A stretch of DNA of 64,000 bases from Pseudomonas sp. Q1-7 (GCF_028010285.1 NZ_CP116304.1:3488501-3552500), one strand, 5' to 3'; positions 27,978 through 37,207 are shown, counted from the stretch's first letter. Numbers and translations: made by a program. Notes: generated from the letters alone by a model not told the origin.

Positions 27978-28219
27978 TGCATACACTCCATTAGCTCGCG
28001 TCCCTGGGTCCACTGCGGCGGCCGGGCAACTGGCGGTACACCTGTCGGGAATCTGGCCAGCAAAGCCCTCCGACGCCTATGGAGTTGGGCAGGATGCCGA
28101 CCGGTGACATCTGGCCCGTGCGTCATTGGAAAACAGTTGTGCCTCCCAAGAGCATCCGCCTTATCGAGCCAGTTGGCTACGGCCAGCAGCTTCAGGCCGG
28201 TCGACAAACTTCGAAGAGC

Positions 28220-28830
28220 GGTTACTCAGGACTGCCATTCATTAAGGAGTATCTACTCAGCCATCTTTTTTGAGGCCGCAAGCTGTCTACTTCCCTACCG
28301 AGTCGATAGTGTCCCGGCGCTATGTGATGGGGACGCGCGCCTCGGCAGAAATCTCGGTCTTCAGCAATGAAGGGTTTATCGGCAAGGCAGTGTTCATGGG
28401 CGGCGAAAGCCCCCGCCGAGCCATAGTACAGAACGCCTCCCACGCCAACTTACTGCAAGGTGTGCGATTGAAATCCGAGATCGATCGCCATGGCGAATTT
28501 TTGCAGCTGATGCTGCGTCATACCTAGGCGCTAATTACGCAGATGGCACAAACCGCAGTCTACAACCGGCACAACTCAATCGACCAGTAACTTGTCGTTA
28601 TTTGTTACTGTCATTGAATCGCTTGCTGACGACCTGACAATGACCCAAGAACTGATTGCAAAAATGCACGGCATATGCCGCGAGGAGGTCACCGACGATG
28701 CCGTTGGAAAATTAAAAAACTAGCCGTAATCGAATAGAACCGCGGACGCATTACGGTAATTGACTATCCGAAACTAAAGGCGCTGAGTTGCGAATACTAT
28801 GCCGTGATCAAGAGGGAGTCATATGGATGC
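28220..28830 (+). pseudogene. Second Crp/Fnr-family regulator, decayed
   Basis: Fragments in order: VYFPTESIVSRRYVMGTRASAEI, NEGFIGKAVFMGGES, LQLMLRHT, then TAG at 28525-28527 (family Gln), ALITQMAQTAVYNRHNSIDQ, TAA. After a frame change come MTQELIAKMHGICREEVTDDAVGKL, another frame change, and NRGRITVIDYPKLKALSCEYYAVIKRES. This covers most of a Crp-like protein with at least two frameshifts and three stops. It is from a subgroup different in detail from the intact 26474 gene, so it is not a simple recent copy. It is divergent from the protease copy 2. Confidence 0.8.
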
Positions 28831-28957
28831 GAAGTAACAAGCTTCACATCGTTACCAAGGAACACCCTGCAAAAATTGGCGACCAATACCTTGCAGGCTT
28901 CATCCTATACGCAAGCGAATCGTTCGAAGAGTGCGCAATCATGGATTTAAACCACGA

Positions 28958-29458
28958 TCAGTATGCAGGAGAAACTGTCACATATTGAATTTTCTTACCC
29001 CAAGGAAATGACGCATGGTAATCATATTTCCCTTCTGAAAAATACACATCATATCGACTATCCAAGCCATTGTACGACTCTTTCGCAATGACTCTAATCC
29101 TTTCAGCACCTATACTTTTTATTGTCCCCAGGAAATTATCAAGGAGCATCCCTTCAGCTAGCCCTAGCGCCACCCAATTCTGCGGAAACTTATCCGATCT
29201 AAACTTAATCGATACAACCTTCCCGCCATCTGACATTTCAGCAGAAAACTTATCAAGGATTTCGTATGTCCTGCAGCCGGCACCACCCACTTCTACTGGA
29301 GCAATACACCGACCATATTTCATTACCTCCGAAGAAGAAGTAATCATTAGCTCTACCCCAAATGGGAGAGTATTTAGTTCGGTGCTTGCCTGCTGAGCCA
29401 ATGCTGCCCCAGAACTGCTCAGGATTACCAAGACACCTAGAGCGATTATCTTCTTCAT
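28958..29458 (-). CDS. Low-GC exported protein of unknown function
   Basis: A 166-residue protein with a clear signal peptide (MKKIIALGVLVILSSSGAALAQ). The mature part contains two Cys in GRCIAPVEVGGAGCRTYE, likely a disulfide, and a mixed alpha/beta pattern (VVSIKFRSDKFPQNWVALGLAEGMLLDNFLG). The start is ATG 29458 rather than the upstream in-frame start at 29485. The gene and its flanks (about 28600-29780) are strikingly AT-rich compared with neighbours, a sign of foreign origin. Family not recognised. Confidence 0.65.
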   Translation of the reverse strand: MKKIIALGVLVILSSSGAALAQQASTELNTLPFGVELMITSSSEVMKYGRCIAPVEVGGAGCRTYEILDKFSAEMSDGGKVVSIKFRSDKFPQNWVALGLAEGMLLDNFLGTIKSIGAERIRVIAKESYNGLDSRYDVYFSEGKYDYHASFPWGKKIQYVTVSPAY

Positions 29459-30437
29459 AAATATCACAAAACCTTGACTGACCAAAGAGCCTACCGATAT
29501 GAAACCAAGAATTTCGGATCGACAGATTTCAGGTCATTATAGTTCGCGCATGACTGAGACACCGGAATTTCAGCTATTTTTCTCATACTCACGCTGTATA
29601 GACCAGATTTACTAGGTCACCATCACGCTTCGATATAACACAATACCTATCTTGAAAAGCAAGAAAATGCAGAAACCTCACTTATTCACTATAAGTATCA
29701 AGCACCTACAATTCACTGCCGTACGCCCAATGAAATATGGCATGGCAAACAGACACTTGAGTTTGTCCGGAGAACAGTCCAATGACTAGGCAGCAAGCCA
29801 GACCTCGTGTTCGCGCATTACGAACGTGCGGCCTTCGACGTTTCAGCCGGCGACACAGCCCTGACTTCGCTTCGACGGGATCGCAAAAAGAGCCTCCGCG
29901 TCGGCCGCCATCCCTGCCCGATTCGCGACCACGGGAGAGTGGGCAAACGATACCGCCAATCAGCGCTTACGTGATTAAGAGCCACGACCCGATTACTACC
30001 TCGCCCACCTGATTCGTAGGTTGTGTGTCGCAACATCACCGCAATCACGTACCCACATCGCATCTACGCCACAGTAGGTTGCCTTCCTGAAACCTGCAGG
30101 CTAGAGTGCGCCCGTCGTGGTAAATCCCACGGCCGGGTGTGGTAGCCCGATTACACGAAGGCGCGGCTGCGTCATATGCGAGAGCAGGCTCAATCGAGAA
30201 CTTGCTGCATTCTCGCGCACCTATGGCGGCCGTGTGAGGCGGGCTTCGGCCTGTCCGGCGTTCCTTCGTGAGCCGGTCTACCACCCTTGCACGGTCCGCC
30301 TCCATTCGTGTGGTAGCGAGTGGCGTGCGGCTCCTTAATGTCACGAAGGAGCATAAGGAAAATGCGCTACCTCCTTTTTACCCGAGAGCTCCGCCTTGGG
30401 ATTCTGGTCTTGTTCACCTCTGTGCCGGAGGTGCGCC
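29459..30437. other. Long stretch without a supported gene
   Basis: AT-rich to about 29780, then GC-rich. Short frames at 29782-30012 and 30117-30338 have Arg/Pro-rich, shadow-like composition and no ribosome sites. A hairpin GCTCCTT / AAGGAGC lies at 30330-30352, ahead of the small island genes. It may contain the leader of the 30438 operon. Confidence 0.35.
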
Positions 30438-30707
30438 ATGGCTGAGTTCGAAACCTGCGTTGTTCCCTTCCCACGGCGACCAAGCCCGCTGCACGAATCC
30501 GAACGCTCTCCCCTTCCCGCCGAGGCTGCGGCCGAACTGCGCGCAACCATGCTCGGCAATTTGCTGGATCAGATGGCCGGGCCGGATGGCCTTCAGCCGG
30601 AGAATCTGCGCTTACGAGTTGCGGCCTATTCGGCCCAGGATCTGCTCGACGAGATGGTCGTGCTGTTTCGTCGTGCGCTTTCTGAAGCGCGAGGAGGTGC
30701 CCGATGA
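30438..30707 (+). CDS. Small island protein, unknown
   Basis: An 89-residue protein, MAEFETCVVPFPRRPSP ... RRALSEARGGAR. GGAGGT precedes ATG 30438. It is predicted mostly helical (AAELRATMLGNLLDQMAG; AQDLLDEMVVLFRRAL). Its stop overlaps the next start (ATGA), so the two are translationally coupled. Genes of this size next to radC are common cargo of pseudomonad integrative elements. No function is known to me. Confidence 0.6.
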   Translation: MAEFETCVVPFPRRPSPLHESERSPLPAEAAAELRATMLGNLLDQMAGPDGLQPENLRLRVAAYSAQDLLDEMVVLFRRALSEARGGAR

Positions 30708-31000
30708 GCGAGGGCATCATGACTTGCCTCCCGCCACACGACGGCCATCCAGGCATGGAGATCATCTGGGCCGCGGACTGCCGGCAGGCATTCAATCAAG
30801 GCGTGGGACTGGCCCAGACTTGGCTCGACAACGCTCGAAACGGATGGCTTTGGGCGATCATGATTGCCGAGCGCGATCTCCTGCCCTGTGCAATGGAAAG
30901 GCGTGCTTTCGAGGTCGGCTTCCTGAGCCGCATTCAGCAGCGGCTGTGTTCGCTGCAGCGCAATGAGCAACGGGCCAGGGATCTGCCTTTGACGCTGTAG
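30704..31000 (+). CDS. Small island protein, unknown
   Basis: A 98-residue protein, MSEGIMTCLPPHDGHPGMEIIW ... DLPLTL. ATG 30704 overlaps the previous stop by 4 bp, with GGAGGT upstream. The middle (AFNQGVGLAQTWLDNARNGWLWAIMIAERDLL) is amphipathic. A strong terminator follows at 31006. The two-gene operon precedes radC. No recognised domain. Confidence 0.6.
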   Translation: MSEGIMTCLPPHDGHPGMEIIWAADCRQAFNQGVGLAQTWLDNARNGWLWAIMIAERDLLPCAMERRAFEVGFLSRIQQRLCSLQRNEQRARDLPLTL

Positions 31001-31005
31001 GCTAG

Positions 31006-31039
31006 AAGCTCGAGCCGGTTCAGCCGGCTCGAGCTTTCT
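31006..31039 (+). terminator. Strong rho-independent terminator
   Basis: Perfect 11-bp stem GCTCGAGCCGG / CCGGCTCGAGC, loop TTCAG, then TTTCT. It closes the two-gene operon 30438-31000. Confidence 0.85.
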
Positions 31040-31299
31040 GCCTAGCGATGGGCTTTCTTGAGAGACACGCATTTCCTCTCCGGCCCATGGGCCTGCGCGC
31101 TTCGCTTGCCGTCCGTGCCACATGAACGTCCGGAGGGCGGTCTTGCTGTTTCCCTTCACCCTATCACGGCGTTCTCGCCGTCAAGGGCTGCGCGTGCGGA
31201 GCACGCTTGCGGCCAGGCCGGCTTTCGCCCCCTGACTGCTGCGCTGCGCCGTGCTGGTCCGGGATCGGGCAATTCCGCCCGAGTAACCGGAGAACGACC

Positions 31300-31806
31300 A
31301 TGTCGCAACCTATTCCAGCTATCGCCGCTACCCTGCTCGTGCGTGACGACCAAGGTTGCTATCTGCCGGCATCTGCCGATCAGATCCTAGAAGCCGCGCG
31401 CCAGGCCATCGATTGCAAGCTGCAGCGTGGCGCCAGCTTCACTTCGCCGGATGTGGTCAAGGACTATCTTCGCGCCAAGCTGGCCGGCTACGAGCGCGAG
31501 GTGTTCGCCGTGCTGTTCCTGGATGCCAAGCATCGACTGATCCAGTACGTCGAGCTTTTCCAAGGCACCATCGACAGCACAGCGGTGTATCCACGTGAGG
31601 TCGTCAAGGAAGCTCTGCGCCTGAATGCAGCTGCGGCGATCATCGCTCACAACCACCCCAGCGGAAATCCGGAGCCCAGCGAAGCGGACAAGTCGATCAC
31701 CCGGCGCATCAAGGAAGCACTGGCGCTGGTGGACGTGCCTACGCTGGATCACATCATCATCGCAGGAACCCGGTCAGTCTCCTTCGCGGAGCATGGGCTC
31801 ATCTGA
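31300..31806 (+). CDS. radC: RadC/JAB-domain protein (island-borne)
   Basis: A 168-residue MPN/JAB+ metalloprotease-fold protein with the RadC signature H-x-H-x7-S/P-x2-D: AHNHPSGNPEPSEAD. It lacks the N-terminal helix-hairpin-helix region of chromosomal RadC, which is typical of copies carried on integrative elements and phages. GGAG lies 7 nt before ATG 31300. A terminator follows immediately. Such copies are often linked to anti-restriction or recombination functions, but the role is not proven. Confidence 0.88.
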   Translation: MSQPIPAIAATLLVRDDQGCYLPASADQILEAARQAIDCKLQRGASFTSPDVVKDYLRAKLAGYEREVFAVLFLDAKHRLIQYVELFQGTIDSTAVYPREVVKEALRLNAAAAIIAHNHPSGNPEPSEADKSITRRIKEALALVDVPTLDHIIIAGTRSVSFAEHGLI

Positions 31807-32424
31807 GCCAAGGGGGCCTGGCCCCCTTTCTTGCAAGGCGGGGATCAGTTGATCACTTCGGACACGGCTTCTTCGCGAGCGGCCAAACTCACGCTCCAAT
31901 GGCCACCGTTTTCCTGAACAAGCTGCAACAGGTCGTAGGTCTTGATCATGTCGAGCAGGCCCGAGTGGCCGTATGCGCTGGGCGAGAATGCTGGATCAGT
32001 TCGTTTCAGGTATTGCCCCAGGGCGCTCAGGGTGACCTTGCCCTCGCTGGTTCTGGCGGCGAGCAGCGACACTGCATCGACAACGAACCTCGGTCTGCGT
32101 TTGACCGCAGGCTTTGCGGGATCAGGCTTGGCAGGTTCGGTCTTCGGACCGGCGTCAGGCTTGGCGGTAGGTTTCTCGGACTGCTCTGCGGGCTCTTCGG
32201 CGTGCTCGTCACGACTCCACTCGAAGAACTGATCGCTTGCATTCCGAAGTGCGGCAGGTGTCTTGGACTCACCGACAATGCAGACCGTGGCGCCCCGCTC
32301 ACGAAGCTTACGGCAGAGATAGGCGAAGTCGGAGTCGCTGGTGACCAAGCAGAAGGTGTCCACCCGATGATCGAAAAGTGCTTCCAGGGCATCGAGCGCC
32401 AGCGCGATATCCGACGTGTTCTTG
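31805..32424. repeat. 620-bp direct repeat, left copy (partner 60118-60737)
   Basis: It begins at the end of radC (GAGCCAAGGGGG) and ends inside the NYN-LOTUS gene (GTGTTCTTG). The right copy has the same length, with few substitutions and no net indel. Both are in the same orientation and enclose about 27.7 kb. Confidence 0.9.
31812..31832 (+). terminator. radC terminator
   Basis: GGGGGCC-T-GGCCCCC followed by TTTCTT. A slightly altered copy lies at 60125-60145 without radC. Confidence 0.8.
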
Positions 32425-32471
32425 TAGCCCAAAGAGAGGGAAGAGTCGATCCGTGAGCCACAATGAATCAC
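31845..32471 (-). pseudogene. NYN-LOTUS protein, 5'-truncated copy
   Basis: The frame keeps the second half of a NYN (PIN-like RNase) domain (NTSDIALALDALEALFDHRVDTFCLVTSDSDF ... CIVGESKTPAAL), a Glu/Lys/Pro-rich linker, and a C-terminal OST-HTH/LOTUS-like domain (VTLSALGQYLKRTDPAFSPSAYGHSGLLDMIKTYDLLQL). Homology to the right-hand copy stops at 32424. Upstream of that point the first ~75 residues with the DCDN acidic motif are missing, and MIHCGSRIDSSLSLGY is unrelated sequence. The truncation is at the border of the catabolic block. Confidence 0.82.
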
Positions 32472-33352
32472 GAATCAGACGATGCCGCGCCCTCAAATTC
32501 CATCAGTATGGCCTCTATCACCACGCGAACCTTGGCGGTATGACGCAGGTCGCCGTGAGTGACCATCCAGACCTCGTAGGGGTGGCTGCGCGCGCGCGTG
32601 GGCCAGACGCGGACCAGGCCATCCCGTTCGCCCATGTACAGGGGAAGCTCACCCACGCCAAGGCCGGCGGCAATGGCGTTCCGAACCATGACGCTGGAGT
32701 TCACCGCGGTAACGATTCGGCCAGAGGCGGCCGACTCGTCCACCAGGGTCACGTCGCGGCCTTCGGCCAAGTGGGGCTCGTACATCACCAGGTCGTGCCC
32801 CAGGAACCCGTTGCCGGGCTCGGGGATGCCATGGACCTCGAGGTACCCTGGCGAGGCGAACAGCCCCATGGGCCAACTGGCCAGGCGCCGTATCACAAGG
32901 TCCGGGTTGTCCGGCTTGAGTGTGCGGATGGCGATATCGGCTTCACGGCGAGCAAGGTTGAGCAAGTCCGATGAGCTGTTGAGATTGACCCGCACATCCG
33001 GATAGCGGGCGTGCACACGCGCCATGGCCGGGATCACGAAATCGACGGCCAAGGAGTCGGTGGTGGTCACCCGCACTTCGCCAGAGAGCGCCTTGTCACG
33101 CCCCTGCGCCCGCCGCACCAGCTCAAAGGCTGCGGTTTCCATACGCTCGGCCGCTTCCAGAATGGTTTCCCCTACCCCGGTCAACTGGTAGCCGCTAGAG
33201 GTACGCAGGAACAAGGTCGAACCGAGCGCCTGCTCCATGGCGGCAATCCGCCGGCTCACCGTCGCCTGGTCCACGTTCAGTTCCCGCGCGGCGCCACGCA
33301 GCGTCTGCTGCCGGGTCACCGCCAGGAACACTCTTGCATCGTTCCAGTTCAT
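32468..33352 (-). CDS. LysR-family transcriptional regulator
   Basis: A 294-residue LysR protein. The N-terminal winged helix-turn-helix (ARVFLAVTRQQTLRGAARELNVDQATVSRRIAAME) is followed by a substrate-binding domain (GEVRVTTTDSLAVDFVIPAM ... VVIEAILMEF). It is divergent from the quinone oxidoreductase gene at 33466 with 113 bp between, the classic arrangement for LysR control of its neighbour. ATG 33352 is used. It is intact. Confidence 0.9.
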   Translation of the reverse strand: MNWNDARVFLAVTRQQTLRGAARELNVDQATVSRRIAAMEQALGSTLFLRTSSGYQLTGVGETILEAAERMETAAFELVRRAQGRDKALSGEVRVTTTDSLAVDFVIPAMARVHARYPDVRVNLNSSSDLLNLARREADIAIRTLKPDNPDLVIRRLASWPMGLFASPGYLEVHGIPEPGNGFLGHDLVMYEPHLAEGRDVTLVDESAASGRIVTAVNSSVMVRNAIAAGLGVGELPLYMGERDGLVRVWPTRARSHPYEVWMVTHGDLRHTAKVRVVIEAILMEFEGAASSDS

Positions 33353-33465
33353 CTCGTCTTCCTACTGCTGCATTCCTGCAAACAGGCCTTGTGAAAACAC
33401 TGCGCGACGGTGCCGGCCCCACGCCGCTACGATTCTCGGCATCTCCCTTCATCGAGGTTCGCGCC

Positions 33466-34473
33466 ATGCACAATCCCCCAATTCCCCAGCATATGACTGC
33501 CATCGAGATCAGCCAGCCCGGCGGCCCTGAGGTGCTGCGTCCCGCCCGCAGGCCCACGCCTGTGCCGCAGGGTCGCGAAGTATTGATTCGGGTCCGGGCT
33601 GCCGGCGTCAACGGCCCCGACGTGCTCCAGCGCAAGGGCCTGTATGACCCACCGCCCGGCGCTTCGGATATCCCCGGCCTGGAGATCGCCGGTGAAGTCG
33701 TGGCCTTGGGTGATGGCGCCAGTCACTTGCGAATCGGCGACCAGGTGATGGCGCTGATCCCAGGTGGTGGCTACGCCGAATATGCCGTCGCCGACGAGCG
33801 CAATGCCCTGCCGCTGCCGAAGGGACTGGCATTCACCGAGGCTGCCGCCCTGCTGGAAACCTTCATGACCGTTTGGACCAACCTGTTCCAACGAGGCCAG
33901 TTCAAGCAGGGCGACAGTGTGCTGATCCACGGCGGCGCCTCCGGCATCGGCACCACCGCTACCATGCTGGCGCGCGCCTTCGGCGCCTCCACTGTAATCA
34001 CCACAATCCGGAACGAAGAGCAGCGCCAGGCCAGCCTGGCCCTGGGCGCCGACATCGCAATCAACTACCAGGCCGAGGACTTCGTCGAGGCCGTGCTGGC
34101 CGCCACCGCTGGCAAAGGGGTGGACGTGGTGGTCGACATCATCGGCGGCGACTACGTGAGCCGGAACTACCAGGCCGCTGCCATGAACGGACGCATCGTA
34201 CAGATTGGCCTGCTGAAAGGACCAGCCCGAGAAGTCGACTTGTTCCCGATGCTGACCAAGCGTCTCACCCACCTCGGCTCCACCTTGCGTTCACGCAGCC
34301 ACGAGGAGAAGGCTGCAATCATGGCGGAGCTGCAGACTCACGTCTGGCCGCTGGTCGAGTCGGGTCGGATCAAGCCCCGGATCAGCGCCACCTTTGACCT
34401 ACGGCGCGCCAGCGACGCGCATCGCCTGCTCGACAGCGGCGGGCACATTGGTAAGGTTGTGCTGACAGTCTGA
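33466..34473 (+). CDS. NAD(P)H:quinone oxidoreductase, zinc-independent MDR family
   Basis: A 335-residue protein of the quinone oxidoreductase/PIG3 branch of medium-chain dehydrogenases. The N-terminal GroES-like part (VRAAGVNGPDVLQRKGLYDPPPGASDIPGLEIAGEV) is followed by a Rossmann domain with an AxxGxxG-type motif (HGGASGIGTTATMLARAFGA). The zinc-ligand residues of alcohol dehydrogenases are absent. GAGG lies upstream of ATG 33466; MTAIEI at 33493 is an alternative start. It is probably regulated by the divergent LysR gene. Substrate unknown. Confidence 0.88.
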   Translation: MHNPPIPQHMTAIEISQPGGPEVLRPARRPTPVPQGREVLIRVRAAGVNGPDVLQRKGLYDPPPGASDIPGLEIAGEVVALGDGASHLRIGDQVMALIPGGGYAEYAVADERNALPLPKGLAFTEAAALLETFMTVWTNLFQRGQFKQGDSVLIHGGASGIGTTATMLARAFGASTVITTIRNEEQRQASLALGADIAINYQAEDFVEAVLAATAGKGVDVVVDIIGGDYVSRNYQAAAMNGRIVQIGLLKGPAREVDLFPMLTKRLTHLGSTLRSRSHEEKAAIMAELQTHVWPLVESGRIKPRISATFDLRRASDAHRLLDSGGHIGKVVLTV

Positions 34474-34485
34474 TCCCATCGGGAG

Positions 34486-34510
34486 GTGCGATGCCCACCG
34501 GGCATCGCAC
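34486..34510. terminator. Bidirectional terminator between convergent genes
   Basis: Perfect 11-bp stem GTGCGATGCCC / GGGCATCGCAC with loop ACC, in the 43-bp gap between the convergent oxidoreductase and SDR genes. It has no long T run. Confidence 0.65.
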
Positions 34511-34516
34511 TTGTCG

Positions 34517-35296
34517 CTACAGGCCGGAACAGGCATGTCCTCCGTCAACGATTATCTCGGCCCCGTTCATGCCCCGTCCGGCGTCCGAGGCCAGCAGCAA
34601 TAGCGCCCCCTCCAGGTCTTCATAGGTGCAGAAACGCCGCGACGGTACGCGCGCGCGCAGACGCTCGCCCGCCTCGCTGGCGAGGAAGCCGTCGTTGATC
34701 TCGGTCACCACGTACCCCGGCGCGAGGGCGTTGACGCGAATGCCGAAGCGCGCCAATTCCAGGGCCATGGAGCGGGTCAGGTGACTGAGGCCCGCCTTGG
34801 CGGCGCAGTACGGGCCAACGCCCCCGCCCACCCGCGATGCAAGGATCGACGTGACGTTGATCAGGCTGCCGCCCTGCCCCGCTTCTACCATTCTCCGAGC
34901 AGCCTCCTGCGCGACCGTCCAGGCCCCTTTCAGGTTGGTATCGAGAATCGCGTCCCAATCCTCATCGCCATAGTCGAGCACGCGTTTGGTGTCGCTGACT
35001 CCGGCATTGTTGACGACGATGTCCAGCCCGCCGAAATCCGCCTGGATCGCATCCAGGCACGCCACCACCGATTCGCGGACCGTCACGTCCAGCGAATAGG
35101 CCCGTGCCTCGTGATCGTTGAAGCGGATATCGCTGACCAGTTCATCCAGGCGTTCCACCCGTCGCGCAGCGACGGCAACGCGAGCGCCGGCGGCGGCCAA
35201 CACCCGCGCGAAGTGCCGGCCCAATCCGCTGGACGCGCCGGTCACCAGGGCACGCCGCCCGCGCAGGTCAAACGCAAGCAGCGGCGAACGGTTCAT
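34517..35296 (-). CDS. SDR-family oxidoreductase, last gene of the minus-strand catabolic operon
   Basis: A 259-residue classical short-chain dehydrogenase. The NAD(P) motif is TGASSGLG, with NNAG, Ser in NVTSILAS and the YxxxK pair in YCAAK. In the levulinate (lva) pathway of Pseudomonas putida an SDR reduces or oxidises the 4-keto/hydroxy acyl-CoA, and this gene occupies the equivalent place after the acyl-CoA dehydrogenase. Its start overlaps the dehydrogenase stop by 4 bp. The cofactor residue after the second strand (AARR) favours NADP(H). Exact substrate unknown. Confidence 0.88.
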   Translation of the reverse strand: MNRSPLLAFDLRGRRALVTGASSGLGRHFARVLAAAGARVAVAARRVERLDELVSDIRFNDHEARAYSLDVTVRESVVACLDAIQADFGGLDIVVNNAGVSDTKRVLDYGDEDWDAILDTNLKGAWTVAQEAARRMVEAGQGGSLINVTSILASRVGGGVGPYCAAKAGLSHLTRSMALELARFGIRVNALAPGYVVTEINDGFLASEAGERLRARVPSRRFCTYEDLEGALLLLASDAGRGMNGAEIIVDGGHACSGL

Positions 35297-36468
35297 TGGG
35301 CACCTCCCTGCACACGAGCGAGGATCTTGCGCGCGAGACTCATGCGATGCACTTCGTTGGGACCGTCGTAGATCCTGAATCCACGGGCGTCGCGGAAGAT
35401 TCGGTCGACGATCGCTCCGCTGGTGACGCCCTGGCCGCCCAGCACCTGCACGCTGCGATCGATCACCCGCCAGATGCCTTCGGAGCTGATCACCTTGGCC
35501 ATGCTCGACTCGAAATTCCCTCGTTCCCCCTGGTCCAGCACCCAGGCGCAATGCCAGATGGCGAGGCGCGTGGTGAGCAGGTCCATCTCGTTATCGGCGA
35601 GCATGAAGCCGACGCCCTGGTGCTCGCCCAATACCTTGCCGAAGGATTCGCGACGGCTGGCATAAGCACAGGCCACGTCATGGGCGCGGCGCGCCTGCCC
35701 CAGCCAGCGCATGCAGTGGGTCAGACGCGCCGGCGCGAGCCGCACCTGCGCATAACGGAAGCCCTTCCCCACTTCGCCTAGCACATTGCTGGCCGGAACC
35801 CGCAGGTTCTCGAAACGCAGTACCGCATGGCCACCGGTGAAGCAGCTATCCAAGGAGTCCATCATGCGTTCGAGGATAAAGCCGGGGCGGTCGGTGTCGG
35901 TCAGGAACATGGTCGCGTTGCCGTCCTCGGTTCGCGCCATGATGATCGCGAAGCTGGCGCCCTCCGCGCCGGTGATCAGCCACTTGCGGCCATTGATGAG
36001 GTAGTCGTCGCCGTCACGCACGGCCGTGGTGGCCAGCATAGACGGATCGGAGCCAGCGCCCGGCGACGGCTCGGTCATGGCGAAGCAGGAGCGGATATGG
36101 CCCTGCACCAGCGGGCGCAACCAGCGGTCTTTCTGCGCCTCGGTCGCCACGACCTCCATCAGGTGGATGTTGCCCTCGTCGGGGGCATGGATGTTCATCG
36201 CGGTCGGGCCGAGCGGCGAATAGGCGGCTTCCTCGAACACGATGGCCTTGGCGGTATGGGACAGCTCCAGCCCGCCCATCTCCCGGGAGGCATGGGGCGT
36301 CAGCAGGCCCCAGGCGCGGGCCTTCGCAACCAGTTCCTGACGCAGCTCGGCGGAAGGGCCGTGGGGTGTTTGTCGGGGGTCATTCTCCAGCGGGATGATC
36401 TCCGTGGCGATGAAGTCCCGAACGCGGGCCTGCAGGTCTAGAAGGTCATCGGAAAGCGCAAAGTTCAT
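35293..36468 (-). CDS. Acyl-CoA dehydrogenase (ACAD10/11-like context)
   Basis: A 391-residue FAD-dependent acyl-CoA dehydrogenase. FAD/substrate motifs are CFAMTEPSPGAGSDPS and WLITGAEGASFAIIMART, and the C-terminal domain has QVLGGQGVTS and RIYDGPNEVHR. It is co-directional with a kinase-like gene and a DUF6285 gene. In human ACAD10/11 and bacterial LvaC, such dehydrogenases act on 4-phospho-acyl-CoA, eliminating phosphate to move the hydroxyl to position 3. That role is inferred here from the neighbours. Confidence 0.9.
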   Translation of the reverse strand: MNFALSDDLLDLQARVRDFIATEIIPLENDPRQTPHGPSAELRQELVAKARAWGLLTPHASREMGGLELSHTAKAIVFEEAAYSPLGPTAMNIHAPDEGNIHLMEVVATEAQKDRWLRPLVQGHIRSCFAMTEPSPGAGSDPSMLATTAVRDGDDYLINGRKWLITGAEGASFAIIMARTEDGNATMFLTDTDRPGFILERMMDSLDSCFTGGHAVLRFENLRVPASNVLGEVGKGFRYAQVRLAPARLTHCMRWLGQARRAHDVACAYASRRESFGKVLGEHQGVGFMLADNEMDLLTTRLAIWHCAWVLDQGERGNFESSMAKVISSEGIWRVIDRSVQVLGGQGVTSGAIVDRIFRDARGFRIYDGPNEVHRMSLARKILARVQGGAQ

Positions 36469-36493
36469 AGGTGATTTCCTGTGGTGAGAAGGT

Positions 36494-37207
36494 TCAAGCC
36501 ATCAGCCTGGTCGGTTCGATGGCCTGGAAGAGGTTTTCCAGCACGGTGCGGTGGATGCCGGCCTTGTGTGGGTCGTAGGGGGTAAAGTTGAGGGTGCGGA
36601 TGAGGGCGCCTAGTACCTGGTCGCCGCGCATATCGATGTCGAGCACATTGAGGCAGGCGGTGTCCTGCTCGAAGGCGGCGATTCCGGCGAGCCCCAGGCC
36701 CGCCGCCCAGCCCAGCAGGACGCGGTTGACCGCGTCATGGCTGACGATCAGGGCGCTGTCCCAGTCCGGGTCCTGCAGCAGTTCGAAGAACAAGCTGAGC
36801 ACGCGGCGCTGGAAGTCGTCCCATCGCTCCCCACCGAGAAAGCGTGCGCCGGCGTCGCCCGCCGAACGGTAGGCGCCAACCACCTGTTCCCGCAGCGCTT
36901 CGGCCGGTATCTCGCGCAATCGCCCCGCGCGGATCTCGCGCAGCTCGGGCATGGATTCCACCGGAAGCTGATTCCCCTGCAACAGCAGGTCGAGCGTCTG
37001 CCTGGCGCGGGGATAGTCGGAGCACAGCACACGGTCGAATCGAACATCCTGCAGGACCTGCCCGAGCGCCCACGCTTGTTGCGTTCCGGCGCGCGAAAGC
37101 GCCACCTCACGCGGGTCCAGCGGCCGCCCCTGTCCGTCGAAGTAGTCGACGTGCCCATGCCTGACCAGGTAGCAACGGCGCCGCCGGACGGCGGATTCAG
37201 CGTGCAT
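36494..37207 (-). CDS. Histidine phosphatase superfamily protein
   Basis: A 237-residue phosphoglycerate-mutase-like protein with the catalytic LVRHGH (His near residue 17), a second RHG-partner Arg in SDYPRARQT, the acidic ELREIRAGR segment, and the second catalytic His in IVSHDAVNR. It lies inside the operon between the DUF6285 gene (11-bp overlap) and the acyl-CoA dehydrogenase gene. The P. putida lva operon, as I recall it, has no such gene. It may hydrolyse a phosphorylated intermediate or a CoA-derived side product. No direct evidence identifies the substrate. Confidence 0.87.
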   Translation of the reverse strand: MHAESAVRRRRCYLVRHGHVDYFDGQGRPLDPREVALSRAGTQQAWALGQVLQDVRFDRVLCSDYPRARQTLDLLLQGNQLPVESMPELREIRAGRLREIPAEALREQVVGAYRSAGDAGARFLGGERWDDFQRRVLSLFFELLQDPDWDSALIVSHDAVNRVLLGWAAGLGLAGIAAFEQDTACLNVLDIDMRGDQVLGALIRTLNFTPYDPHKAGIHRTVLENLFQAIEPTRLMA

